From the NCBI GenBank assembly GCA_002354555.1, contig DELT01000008.1, positions 1 through 41,582 of the forward strand: a stretch of DNA of 41,582 nt, written 5' to 3'. The DNA is from Methylophaga sp. UBA2689 (GTDB taxonomy: Bacteria; Pseudomonadota; Gammaproteobacteria; Nitrosococcales; Methylophagaceae). The notes beneath the pieces were generated by a model. It was not told the origin of the DNA. It made no database searches and saw nothing but the letters and a program-made list of their open reading frames with translations. How positions within the stretch are numbered: position 1 is the stretch's first letter; every line of letters begins with the position of its first letter. Position numbers and translations under genes: made by a program. This document shows positions 16,284 through 25,519 of this stretch, piece after piece.

Positions 16284-18089
16284 TTACAGGGGCCAAACCC
16301 ATAATATTACCGGTAGGGCTGTCAGAATCACCAAAATAGATAACGGTAAACCAAGCTTCCAGTAGTCAGTAAAGTTATAACCACCGGGCTCCATGACTAA
16401 TGTATTGGATTGATGAGCAATCGGGGTCAAAAAAGCACAAGAAGCGCCGATTGCCACGGCCATCAATAATGGGTCAGCCGAGACATTCATACCGCTGGCC
16501 ACACTTAAGGCAATTGGAGCAGCCAATATCGCCGCCGCCGCATTATTAATGATATTCGACAGTAACATTGTTGCCACCATCAGGATCACCAGCGTCATTG
16601 CCGGTGGCGTGGACTCAGCCATATCAAGCAACAAACTGGCAATTAACTCCGAGCCACCCGTTGTTTCCAATGCCTGACCAACAGGCAACATCGCCGCTAA
16701 CAGCACAATCACCGGCAAATCCAGGCTCTTGTATAACTTTGCTATTGGCAATAAACCTGCAAAAAACATGGCCACTACCCCTGTCACCATTGCCGTGGCT
16801 GTCGAAACTGCATCAAACATAATCAACAGAATAACGGCGACAAAGATGAGCGAAGCAATGGCCACTTTCCGCGGCTGGCCCAGACGTAAGCCTCGAGAGG
16901 CAAGCGGCAGACAGCCAAGTTCTCCCATAACGGATTTGAGTACGTCCTCATTACCTTGCATCAGCAAAATATCGCCGGCGACAAAGCGGATTTGATGTAA
17001 ACGTTGTTTGAGCTGATGGCCGCGACGCGCCACAGCAAGAATATTGACGCCGTAACGTTGGCGGATCGACAGACTGCTTAAGGTATTTCCAACCAAAATC
17101 GAATCATGCGCCAGAATAGCTTCGGCCAGATCCAGATCTTTGGTTTTGTTCGAATCATCCTCGTCGGCTTCTTCTTCAGTTTGTTCATCGGTTTTATCGC
17201 CGATAAGCTTCAGGCCCGTGACATCGGTAAGCGCTTTCAAGCTGTCGGAATCCGCTTCAACCAACAACACATCGTCCTGCTGTAAGACTTTATACATGGA
17301 GGGTGTATTAAAGCGCTCTTCGCCACGAAGTAATGCTAACACTGTAATATCAGCCTCATCTTCTACTGCAGCGACTAAATCCATCAGACTGCGCCCTTTA
17401 TAATCAGATTGTTCCGGCAGTGTGAGTTCTGAGAGATAACTGCTGATCTCGAATAATTCATCTTCGCTGTTACTGGCCTCACGCTTCGGCGTGAGCAAAC
17501 GCCCGAATAGCACCAGAAAGATCACCCCGACAATCATTACTGCTGCGCCAACGGGTAAAAAATCAAACATGCCAAATGCGTGCGAATCTGTTTGAGCACG
17601 ATAACTGGCAATAATAATATTCGGTGGTGTACCAATCAGGGTCAAACAACCACCCAGCAATGAACCAAATGCCAGAGGCATCAAAAACATTGACGGGGAA
17701 TGTCCGCTCTGGCGGGACATCCAGATTGCCACGGGCATTAATAATGCCAATGCGCCGACGTTATTCATAAATCCAGAGCAAACTGCCACTGTCACGGTCA
17801 GAGCGGCCATCTGCATGGTTGGGTGACTGCCCACTCGGGTCAACTGGCGAGCAATGACATCCACCACACCGGCATTGACCAGTGCCTGACCAAGAATTAA
17901 CACCGCTGCCACCGTCACCACAGCAGGATGCCCTAATCCGGAAAACACATCATCTGCGGGAATCAAACCTGTTAATGCAACGGCGAGCAACGCCAATATA
18001 GCCACCACGTCATAGCGCAATTTATCCCAGATAAATAATCCCAGCGTTGCTGCCAGCACGGCAAAAATAATGATTTGATCTGTGGTCAT
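16284..18089 (-). CDS. SLC13/DASS-family permease with two TrkA-C domains
   Basis: A 601-aa inner-membrane carrier. The N-terminal half (about five helices up to residue 200) and the C-terminal half (about 405-601) form the ion-transporter fold. They flank two soluble RCK_C/TrkA-C modules at about 215-295 and 330-400, separated by an acidic linker (EEEADEDD). IGTPPNIIIASYR and AFLTPIAHQSNTLVMEPGGY are the conserved SLC13 substrate-loop motifs. Proteins of this layout transport sulfate, dicarboxylates or other anions with sodium; the substrate here is not resolvable. I chose the ATG at 18089 because AAAAGGA lies just upstream; the longer frame from 18110 lacks a site. The TrkA-C domains suggest control by a small ligand. 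Confidence 0.88.
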   Translation of the reverse strand: MTTDQIIIFAVLAATLGLFIWDKLRYDVVAILALLAVALTGLIPADDVFSGLGHPAVVTVAAVLILGQALVNAGVVDVIARQLTRVGSHPTMQMAALTVTVAVCSGFMNNVGALALLMPVAIWMSRQSGHSPSMFLMPLAFGSLLGGCLTLIGTPPNIIIASYRAQTDSHAFGMFDFLPVGAAVMIVGVIFLVLFGRLLTPKREASNSEDELFEISSYLSELTLPEQSDYKGRSLMDLVAAVEDEADITVLALLRGEERFNTPSMYKVLQQDDVLLVEADSDSLKALTDVTGLKLIGDKTDEQTEEEADEDDSNKTKDLDLAEAILAHDSILVGNTLSSLSIRQRYGVNILAVARRGHQLKQRLHQIRFVAGDILLMQGNEDVLKSVMGELGCLPLASRGLRLGQPRKVAIASLIFVAVILLIMFDAVSTATAMVTGVVAMFFAGLLPIAKLYKSLDLPVIVLLAAMLPVGQALETTGGSELIASLLLDMAESTPPAMTLVILMVATMLLSNIINNAAAAILAAPIALSVASGMNVSADPLLMAVAIGASCAFLTPIAHQSNTLVMEPGGYNFTDYWKLGLPLSILVILTALPVILWVWPL

Positions 18090-18237
18090 AAGATTCCTTT
18101 TAAACCGCAATATAACAGCTTGTTTCGAGAACGACGTTAGGAAAATAAAGTCTTAAGCTCTGATCATGCCTGTCTGCATCTGCTAGACTCAATGCGATAT
18201 TTTTCATCATTAAAACAAATTGAACCACGGAGCATTT

Positions 18238-19767
18238 ATGGCCCACGAAGAGCTGCACCTGAATTTACGTAATCTGACCCTGGAGGATTACGATCAGCTC
18301 AAAATTCTGATGGACACCGTATACGACGACATTGGAGGTGCCTGGCCGCAACCCACGATTGAAGGGCTGATTACTCAGTTTCAGGATGGACAGATCTGCA
18401 TTGAAGATTCGGGTGAACTGATTGCTGTGGCATTAACCGTTATGGTCAGTTATGAGCGATTCAGCAATCCGCATACCTACGATGATTTAATCCTGAAAAA
18501 CGACAAAATCTGGCATAACCCCAAAGGTGATTCATTGTATGGACTGGATGTATTTATCCATCCGGAATATCGCGGTTACCGTTTGGGGCGTCGTTTATAC
18601 GAAGCGCGTAAGGAATTATGCCGTTCAATGAATCTACGCGCTATTCTGGCCGGTGGACGGATCCCTAATTACCATAAATTCGCTGATAAGCTTTCACCTG
18701 CAGAGTATATCGATCAGGTCTCACGAAAAGAGATTTATGATCCGATTCTGACTTTCCAGTTATCCAATGATTTTCAAGTCATGCGGTTGATGCATAAGTA
18801 TCTGCCGGAAGATGAGAAATCATTGGGGCATGCCACATTGCTGGACTGGAACAATATTCTCTACACTCCACCTACCTCGTTATTAGATGTCAAAAAAACT
18901 CAGGTTCGTCTAGGCGCTGTGCAGTGGCAGATGCGTGAGTTTCATTCGGTTGAGGAAGTGCTTAAACAGGTTGAATACTTTGTTGATGCATTGTCCGATT
19001 ACAAAAGTGACTTTGCCCTGTTTCCTGAGTTTTTCAATGCGCCATTAATGGGACTGACCGATCAAATGGATCAGACTCGGGCAATCCGTTATCTGGCGAG
19101 TTTTACCGAACAGTTCCTTAACGAAATGTCGGAAATGGCGGTCAGCTACAACATTAATATTATTACCGGCTCGATGCCATTACTGGAAAATGATCGGGTC
19201 TACAATGTGTCTTATCTTTGTCATCGTGATGGTCGGGTCGATGAACAGCGTAAAATTCATATCACCCCGCATGAGCGCCGTGACTGGGTAATTGAAGGTG
19301 GCAATAAATTTCAGGTGTTTGAAACCGATGCTGGCCGTGTCGCCATCATGATCTGCTATGACATTGAATTTCCAGAACTTGGCCGTATTGCTGCCGATCA
19401 GGAAGTCGATATTATTTTTGTGCCGTTCTGGACCGATACCAAAAACAGTTATCTGCGAGTTCGCCATTGTGCTCGGGCCAGAGCGATTGAAAATGAATGT
19501 TATGTTGCGATTACCGGTAGTGTTGGCAACCTGCCGAAAGTGGAAAACCTGGATGTGCAATATGCTCAATCCTCGGTATTTTCACCGTCAGATTTTGCTT
19601 TTCCACATGATGCAATAATGGCTGAAACCACGCCCAACAGTGAGATGATCATGTTTTCCGATCTGGATCTGGAAAAACTCAAACTGGTCCGCAATGAAGG
19701 AGCCGTCAATAATCTGAAAGATCGTCGGGCTGATCTCTACGAACTGTTTATCAAACCAAAAGATTAA
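18238..19767 (+). CDS. Bifunctional GNAT acetyltransferase / carbon-nitrogen hydrolase fusion
   Basis: A 509-aa two-domain protein. Residues about 8-190 are a GNAT domain with the acyl-CoA loop in HPEYRGYRLGRRLYEARK (109-126). Residues about 222-500 are a nitrilase-superfamily amidohydrolase with the complete Glu-Lys-Cys triad: Glu264 in LFPEFF, Lys339 in QRKIHIT and Cys373 in MICYDIEFPE. This fusion is a known architecture in proteobacteria, but its reaction is not established; acyl transfer coupled to amide hydrolysis is plausible. The ATG at 18238, after CGGAG, is preferred to the TTG at 18220. A perfect hairpin follows immediately. Confidence 0.9.
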   Translation: MAHEELHLNLRNLTLEDYDQLKILMDTVYDDIGGAWPQPTIEGLITQFQDGQICIEDSGELIAVALTVMVSYERFSNPHTYDDLILKNDKIWHNPKGDSLYGLDVFIHPEYRGYRLGRRLYEARKELCRSMNLRAILAGGRIPNYHKFADKLSPAEYIDQVSRKEIYDPILTFQLSNDFQVMRLMHKYLPEDEKSLGHATLLDWNNILYTPPTSLLDVKKTQVRLGAVQWQMREFHSVEEVLKQVEYFVDALSDYKSDFALFPEFFNAPLMGLTDQMDQTRAIRYLASFTEQFLNEMSEMAVSYNINIITGSMPLLENDRVYNVSYLCHRDGRVDEQRKIHITPHERRDWVIEGGNKFQVFETDAGRVAIMICYDIEFPELGRIAADQEVDIIFVPFWTDTKNSYLRVRHCARARAIENECYVAITGSVGNLPKVENLDVQYAQSSVFSPSDFAFPHDAIMAETTPNSEMIMFSDLDLEKLKLVRNEGAVNNLKDRRADLYELFIKPKD

Positions 19768-19772
19768 ATGTC

Positions 19773-19802
19773 TTATCGCACCCTTTTATTTGGGTGCGAT
19801 AA
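19773..19802. terminator. Hairpin shared by two convergent genes
   Basis: TTATCGCACCC (19773-19783) and GGGTGCGATAA (19792-19802) form a perfect 11-bp stem with an 8-base loop. The stop codon of ccoG (19786-19788, minus strand) lies inside the loop. Neither strand has a clear T tract right after the stem, so it may end or stabilise both messages less strongly than a standard terminator. Confidence 0.6.
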
Positions 19803-21207
19803 AGATAGTTTGGTAAGAAATATCGGATTGTGGTCCCTCAATAACATCGACATTAAAAACCAAAGGACTGATGCCGCTCTGCAGCTCCGATTCTGGCACC
19901 CTAACCAGTGCAGTTACTGTGAGTACTTTGGCGGGCTCTAAAACATAAGTGTCATGCACTCCATGCAGGCTTGCCCCCTCCAGACCTTCAATATGATATT
20001 GCACTTCAATCGGCACATTCTGTTTGTTGAGCAATTTCAGCGTATAGCGGTTCTGTATCGAACCATCACTCAGACGTACAAACAGGGGCTGACGATCGGG
20101 CCTGACACTGAAGTCTGTGGCAGATAACGATAAAAAGCCATAGGCTATACCGGCCAATGACGCCATCAGGATCAAGCTGTAAATAATGACCCGTGGACGC
20201 TTATACAAGGGTTGGGGTTTACTGTGACCCTGGAGCTCGGCATAGGAAGCATAACGAATCAAACCGCGGGGTTCATTAATTTTATCCATTACTGAATCAC
20301 AGGCATCAATACACATTCCACAGGTAATACATCCCTCCTGCTGACCTTTACGAATATCAATCCCGGTCGGACAGACATTGACACAAAGTTTGCAATCTAT
20401 GCAGCTGCCTTTAGTCGGATCGGTCTCACCTTTTTTCAGTTTGCCACGGGGCTCGCCGCGTTCAGCATCATAGGCAGGCAAAACCGTATTCTGGTCATAC
20501 ATAACTCCCTGTAAACGGGCATAGGGACACAACCAGAAACAGACCTGTTCACGCATAAACCCGGCAAACACATAGGTAAAAGTGGTAAAGATTGCCATCG
20601 CAATCCATACCGCAATATGTGCCTGAAAACTAAACACATCACGCCACAACTCAAACGCATCAGTGAACCAGGCGGAAAAGGTCAGACCGGTTAACAAGGC
20701 AATAGCCAGCCATAAAGTGTGTTTACTGATTTTTCTCAGCAGTTTACTGACCGACCATGGCGCTTGTTTGAAACGTAATTGTTTTTGGGGAGTATTCCCT
20801 TCAAGTTTGCCTTCAATCCAGGTATAGATATCGGTCCACACCGTCTGGAAACAAAAGTAACCACAAAAAACCCGCCCGGCGACACTGGTTACTGCCGCCA
20901 ATAGAATGGCAAAAAACAACAAGGTCAGTGAGAGCATCCAGATATCCTGCGGGAATATCGTCAGCTCAAAAAAATGAAACTGGCGATGGGGAATATCCAG
21001 TAATACCGCCTGTTTATCATCCCAGCGGATATAAGGCACCAGAAAATAAAACAGCCAAACTGACATACCAAACCATTTAAGGTTACGAAACCTGCCTGAC
21101 ATACGTTTTGCGACAATTTTCTCGCCACCGGCATTCACATCCCAATCGGCCATTTCCTCATAGATATCATCGTTTTTTTCCATAAAGTGAATAGGTTGTT
21201 CAGTCAT
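19786..21207 (-). CDS. ccoG: CcoG (FixG/RdxA) copper-handling ferredoxin-type membrane protein
   Basis: A 473-aa inner-membrane protein needed for cbb3 cytochrome oxidase assembly; CcoG has been shown to reduce copper for delivery to the oxidase. It has about five membrane helices, membrane-associated Cys motifs (CGYFC at 115-119 and CFWLCPYARLQ from 223), two 4Fe-4S ferredoxin motifs with Cys at 269, 272, 275, 279 and 293, 296, 299, 303, and a C-terminal immunoglobulin-like periplasmic domain (about 365-470). In many genomes it sits with ccoNOPQ and ccoI; none of those is here. Instead it follows a MocR-type regulator by 19 bases, presumably in one transcript. Confidence 0.94.
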   Translation of the reverse strand: MTEQPIHFMEKNDDIYEEMADWDVNAGGEKIVAKRMSGRFRNLKWFGMSVWLFYFLVPYIRWDDKQAVLLDIPHRQFHFFELTIFPQDIWMLSLTLLFFAILLAAVTSVAGRVFCGYFCFQTVWTDIYTWIEGKLEGNTPQKQLRFKQAPWSVSKLLRKISKHTLWLAIALLTGLTFSAWFTDAFELWRDVFSFQAHIAVWIAMAIFTTFTYVFAGFMREQVCFWLCPYARLQGVMYDQNTVLPAYDAERGEPRGKLKKGETDPTKGSCIDCKLCVNVCPTGIDIRKGQQEGCITCGMCIDACDSVMDKINEPRGLIRYASYAELQGHSKPQPLYKRPRVIIYSLILMASLAGIAYGFLSLSATDFSVRPDRQPLFVRLSDGSIQNRYTLKLLNKQNVPIEVQYHIEGLEGASLHGVHDTYVLEPAKVLTVTALVRVPESELQSGISPLVFNVDVIEGPQSDISYQTIFIAPK

Positions 21208-21226
21208 AATTATTTCACCTCAGGGG

Positions 21227-22618
21227 TCAAATGATGTGATGTGATGTAGAAGCGGGCTGAATTAATAATCCGCGCAATATGCTTAATGCCTGTGACAAAG
21301 TCGCATGATCTGGGGACAATCCCAGCGACAATCGCACGGCTTGTCGTTGATTGTCAGTGAAACCAAAACTGTTACATGCCACAACTGATACACCCAGCAC
21401 GGTGGCTTGTTCAGCAAAAGCTTGAGCCTGCCAGCAACTAGGGAGTTGTAGCCAGATATGATGGCCTTCCTGATGACTGTAAAAATCCATTCCGGCTAAT
21501 AATTGGCTGGCAATCTGTTGACGCAGACGATTTTCTTCCCGAATAGCCTCGGCAAACCGATTAATACGTCCATCGTAAATCCAGCGTGTCACCAGCGCCG
21601 CCATCAATGGTGACGCCATAACACTAATCGCTCTTAATACATTCGCAAGGCCCAGTGCATGTGAGTTACTGGGAGCAATCACATAGGCCAGTCGTAAAGC
21701 GGGCGTGATACATTTGGAAAGCGTTCGTACATACCAGGTACGATCAGCTGCTAAATCGACTATGGCTTTAACTGCCTCAGTCTGCAGTGGCGAATAAGGA
21801 TCGTCTTCAATAATCGTGATGTCATATTCATTGGCAACGGCAACGATTTGCTGCCGGCGGGTTAATGACATGGTGGCTGTGGTTGGATTATCCATTGTCG
21901 GAACCAGATAAATTGCCTTGATTCTATGCTCCCGACATGCCTGTTCAAATGACGCTGGAAGCACACCTTCTTCATCCATAGCTAAAGGCTGCAATACCAG
22001 TTCAAGTTGTTCAGCAGCCGATTTAAGACCTGGGTAGACAAACTCACCACAAGCAATAATATCGCCGGGTTTAGCCATACAATGCAAAATGGCATATAAA
22101 GCAGCCTGTGCTCCACCGGTAATTAGTGTGCGTTCTGCCGAGACATTCGTTATAGATTGATTTAGCCAGCCTGATGCAGCACTTCGATCATGTGGATTCC
22201 CGGCACTATCCTGATAATGCAGCTGCAACACGCGATCTGCTCCAGAAATCAGCTGGGCAATACCTTGTGGAATATGTTGCTGTAACCCGGCTGACTCAGG
22301 CTGCGGCGGATTATTCATGCTCAAATCCAGCAATGGACGAGACTCGGAGATATGTGAAATAAGTTTGCTTTCGACGTGCTGTCGGACATAACTACCACGC
22401 CCGGTTGTAGCGTCAATCAATCCGCGGCGACGGGCTTCGTTGAAAGCCCGGGTAACCGTGGTCAGATCAACATTTAAGGTTTCAGCAACAGCACGTTGCG
22501 GTGGTAAACGATCGCCGGCTTTGACATAACCGGAATAAATATCTGCTTCCAATGCCTCAACAATGCCAAGATATTTGGATTTGGCATCAGTTTCGATTCG
22601 GGCTTTCCACAAGTGCAT
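21227..22618 (-). CDS. MocR-type regulator (GntR winged helix fused to aminotransferase-like domain)
   Basis: A 463-aa PLP-dependent transcription factor. The N-terminal GntR winged helix spans about residues 8-80 (AGDRLPPQRAVAETLNVDLT, then TVTRAFNEARRRGLI). The rest has a fold-type I aminotransferase domain with TGGAQAALYAILH, the Asp-Asn-Pro motif MDNPTTATM, IIEDDPYSPL and the PLP lysine in RTLSKCITPALRLAY. The ATG at 22618 has AAGGA 8 bases upstream; the ATG at 22636 has no site. MocR proteins usually control a vitamin B6, GABA, taurine or amino-acid gene, often divergently transcribed; here no divergent gene exists and ccoG follows in the same direction. A cluster of TACAA motifs upstream is the probable operator. 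Confidence 0.9.
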   Translation of the reverse strand: MHLWKARIETDAKSKYLGIVEALEADIYSGYVKAGDRLPPQRAVAETLNVDLTTVTRAFNEARRRGLIDATTGRGSYVRQHVESKLISHISESRPLLDLSMNNPPQPESAGLQQHIPQGIAQLISGADRVLQLHYQDSAGNPHDRSAASGWLNQSITNVSAERTLITGGAQAALYAILHCMAKPGDIIACGEFVYPGLKSAAEQLELVLQPLAMDEEGVLPASFEQACREHRIKAIYLVPTMDNPTTATMSLTRRQQIVAVANEYDITIIEDDPYSPLQTEAVKAIVDLAADRTWYVRTLSKCITPALRLAYVIAPSNSHALGLANVLRAISVMASPLMAALVTRWIYDGRINRFAEAIREENRLRQQIASQLLAGMDFYSHQEGHHIWLQLPSCWQAQAFAEQATVLGVSVVACNSFGFTDNQRQAVRLSLGLSPDHATLSQALSILRGLLIQPASTSHHII

Positions 22619-22660
22619 AGATAAGATCCTTAACATATGGGCTACACGCTAAGCACTTTC

Positions 22661-22785
22661 CCGTACAAAAACAACTTTATTTGCATACAAAAATAAACAA
22701 TGTATGGGCATATTGATTTAACGAGTAATATTGTATGGAAAAATGGCGTATTAATGACAAAATTGTCGAAAAGACCCATACAATT
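22661..22785. promoter_or_regulatory. Cluster of TACAA/TTGTA motifs, probable MocR operator
   Basis: Five related sites fall in 125 bases upstream of the MocR gene: CCGTACAAAAA (22661-22671), GCATACAAAAA (22683-22693), AATGTATGGG (22699-22708), ATTGTATGGA (22730-22739) and CCCATACAAT (22775-22784). The first two are direct repeats 22 bases apart; the third and fourth are direct repeats 31 bases apart. Direct repeats at about two or three helical turns are the known mode of DNA binding for GabR-like MocR proteins. The gap 22619-22809 has no gene. Confidence 0.55.
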
Positions 22786-22809
22786 TTTTACAACTAACGT
22801 TATCGGATT

Positions 22810-25446
22810 TTAATTTTTTAAGTTTGCATTGCGCAAAGGACTCAACAAGCCCTTGTGTGTTTTATGTGCCAAACGAATTTCGGAAATAGTTTGTTGCCAG
22901 TCGGCCACTGGCGCAGGCTTACCAAAGTGATACCCCTGATAAACATGGCAGCCAAATTTTTCCAGCAGCACGGCTTGCTCTTCGGTTTCCACGCCTTCTG
23001 CAATCACCGCCAAGTCCAGGCTTTGTCCCAACGCAATGATGGTGCTGACAATTGCTTCATCGTTCGGATCGGTCAGCACATCGCGGACAAATGACTGATC
23101 GATTTTCAGTTTATTCAGCGGCAGTAATTTTAGATAACTTAACGACGCATAGCCGGTGCCAAAATCATCAAGGGCAAACCGCAAACCACGTTGACGCAAG
23201 GCGTTCATCCGTTCGATAGTCTGGTCAATGTCTTCAATTAACAGACTTTCGGTGATTTCAAGCTCCAAATGATTTGGATTGACATCGAACTCTTTCAGGC
23301 AGCTGTCGATATAATCAATAAACTGTATATGTCGGAACTGCCGTGGGCTGATATTGACTGATAAGGTAAGATTTTGCATTTCCGGGATCATTGCCCAGTC
23401 TGCCAGAATCTGACACGCCTCCCTTAACACCCAGGCGCCCAGAGGAATGATCAGCCCGCTGGATTCGGCGACCGGAATAAAGTCTACCGGTGAAATAAAT
23501 CCTTCAACCGGATCATGCCAGCGAAGTAGCGCCTCCATGCCAACATATTGCTGGTCACTGCTGATTTGAGGCTGAACATACAATTCGAGTTGCTGCGAGG
23601 CAATTGCTTCCCTTAATTTGCGTTCCAATTGACTGCGACGATTAACTTCCAGCTGCATAACCGGATCAAAGAATCTCAGACTGTTTCGTCCCGAGGCCTT
23701 GGCTCGGTACAAAGCCATATCAGCATCCTGTAATAAACGTTCAACATCCCCCTCGGCATCGGAAAACAATGCTATTCCCAGACTCGCAGAAGCAATGTAC
23801 TGAGTTTGTTCAAGGGCGAATGGCATTACAAAATCCTGCAGAATTTCCTCGGCGCATTGTCGTGCAAGGGCTTCTACTTCTCCCCGAGCTTTACCCATTT
23901 TAGGTTTGACGATTACAAATTCATCAGACCCCAACCGGGCAGCCAGATCATGGGGTAATAATCGTGACTGAAGTCGTTTTGAGACGCCTTGTAGTAATAA
24001 ATCTCCGGCGTGATGCCCCAGCGTATCATTCAAGGTCTTAAAGGAGTCCAGATCGACAATCAGTAATGCACCTTCCATTTGGGATTGACGACCTTCTGCC
24101 AGCGAATCTTCCAGAAACTCCATTAACAATCTACGGTTGGCCAGACCGGTCAGAGAATCATATAGCGCCAGTTTACGGAGCTGTTTCTGGATTAGCAGGT
24201 AATCGGTAATATCTGTGGAAATGCCACATAACGCGTAAATAGTGCCATCTTCCTGCCGTAATGGTAGCTTGACCGATAAAAATGTTTGGGCTTTGTCCGT
24301 TCCAAGAACGGTACTCATTTCTTCTTCAACGATACGTTCGCCTTTTTCGATAACTCTTAAATCATGTTCCCGAAAAGTTTTGCAGGTATCGCGATCAAAC
24401 AGTATTTCATCAGTTTTACCGATGATATCGTTTTCATTCAGGCCTATCAATTTGACAACATTTTTATTTACATATTGATAGCGTAATTGTAGATCTTTAA
24501 TGTAGATATGGGCATCCACACTATCAAGAATCACGTTGAGATTTTGTTGGGTCTGGCGCAGAGAAATAGTTTTTTCCTTTACACTGCGACGCATCATCAG
24601 CAAAAACAATAAAGCACTGAGAAAACCGACCACCAAAGCAATAAGCAACCACCAGATTTCTTTTGGAATCGTCATCCGGGTTGTTGAACTGTTCCATTTT
24701 TTTAAGACCGTAAAATATGGCGAATTGGCATCTGCCTGCCATTTTTGTAAGTAGCGATCTATTGTTTTTAGCACCTCACCATGCTTATTTTTGGGAGCGG
24801 CAAAAAATAATCGACTCGGTTGAAATACCACTGGCGTGGGTCTTAAATTCAGTTCAGCCGCTTTAAGCTCACTGATAAAGTTATTAGCGGTAACAGCATC
24901 GGCAATGCCCCCGGATAGAGCAGCGAACGCTGCCTGTTGGGTGTCAACGACAACAAAGGTGACATCAATATTGAAATTTTCAGTTAACTGTCTGAGGTAG
25001 TCATATTGAATGGACCCCTTGAGTAATGCCAGGCGTTTACCATCAAGTTCCAACAGACTGCTGAGGTTATGTTCACGGGTTACATAAATCTGCGACCAGC
25101 TGAGTAATGCAGCCGTGCTATGAAAATCATAAAACTCAGCTCGCTCTGAGCTGGCTGCCACATCAGGCAATATATCAATTTCTCCCTTGGCAAGTTGCTT
25201 CAGACAATCATTCCAGTAGCAGGGTACAGCAACCAGCTTCCAGTTTTCCTGTAACGCAATAACTTGTAAAAGATCCCCCAGAATGCCACTCACCTGACCG
25301 GCTGGATCCATCACCAATTTAGGTGGGTTTTCATAAACACCAACGCGTAAAACAGTTTGCTCAGCCCATAATTTGCCGCTGGTAAGGATGGCTGATAACA
25401 CCACCAGAAACCTTAATAAATTGGCTAATTTTGCGTTTGAACTCAT
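22810..25446 (-). CDS. Periplasmic-sensor PAS-GGDEF-EAL c-di-GMP enzyme
   Basis: An 878-aa membrane protein: signal peptide (1-28), extracytoplasmic amino-acid-binding-type domain (SBP_bac_3, about 32-250), one membrane helix (about 264-286), PAS (about 300-415), GGDEF (about 425-590) and EAL (about 605-860). The GGDEF signature is GSDEF at 506-510, one residue from consensus, and there is no Arg-x-x-Asp inhibition site before it (it reads LPHD). The EAL domain has EALLRW (Glu638), DDFGTGYASLSYLK (Asp760, Asp761) and AEGVETEEQ, so phosphodiesterase activity is expected. The net direction is therefore probably c-di-GMP breakdown with GTP or ligand control. It is 73 bases after thpR. Confidence 0.9.
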   Translation of the reverse strand: MSSNAKLANLLRFLVVLSAILTSGKLWAEQTVLRVGVYENPPKLVMDPAGQVSGILGDLLQVIALQENWKLVAVPCYWNDCLKQLAKGEIDILPDVAASSERAEFYDFHSTAALLSWSQIYVTREHNLSSLLELDGKRLALLKGSIQYDYLRQLTENFNIDVTFVVVDTQQAAFAALSGGIADAVTANNFISELKAAELNLRPTPVVFQPSRLFFAAPKNKHGEVLKTIDRYLQKWQADANSPYFTVLKKWNSSTTRMTIPKEIWWLLIALVVGFLSALLFLLMMRRSVKEKTISLRQTQQNLNVILDSVDAHIYIKDLQLRYQYVNKNVVKLIGLNENDIIGKTDEILFDRDTCKTFREHDLRVIEKGERIVEEEMSTVLGTDKAQTFLSVKLPLRQEDGTIYALCGISTDITDYLLIQKQLRKLALYDSLTGLANRRLLMEFLEDSLAEGRQSQMEGALLIVDLDSFKTLNDTLGHHAGDLLLQGVSKRLQSRLLPHDLAARLGSDEFVIVKPKMGKARGEVEALARQCAEEILQDFVMPFALEQTQYIASASLGIALFSDAEGDVERLLQDADMALYRAKASGRNSLRFFDPVMQLEVNRRSQLERKLREAIASQQLELYVQPQISSDQQYVGMEALLRWHDPVEGFISPVDFIPVAESSGLIIPLGAWVLREACQILADWAMIPEMQNLTLSVNISPRQFRHIQFIDYIDSCLKEFDVNPNHLELEITESLLIEDIDQTIERMNALRQRGLRFALDDFGTGYASLSYLKLLPLNKLKIDQSFVRDVLTDPNDEAIVSTIIALGQSLDLAVIAEGVETEEQAVLLEKFGCHVYQGYHFGKPAPVADWQQTISEIRLAHKTHKGLLSPLRNANLKN

Positions 25447-25467
25447 TATGGGAATAACCGCCGGGAC

Positions 25468-25499
25468 AGAACACTATTTATACCAGAATATAGTGCTCT
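25468..25499. repeat. Hairpin between thpR and the GGDEF-EAL gene
   Basis: AGAACACTAT (25468-25477) can pair with ATAGTGCTCT (25490-25499), ten pairs with one G-U and a 12-base loop. No T tract follows on either strand. It may modulate readthrough or mRNA processing between the two genes. Confidence 0.4.
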
Positions 25500-25519
25500 C
25501 ATTGAGCAAATATAATTAA

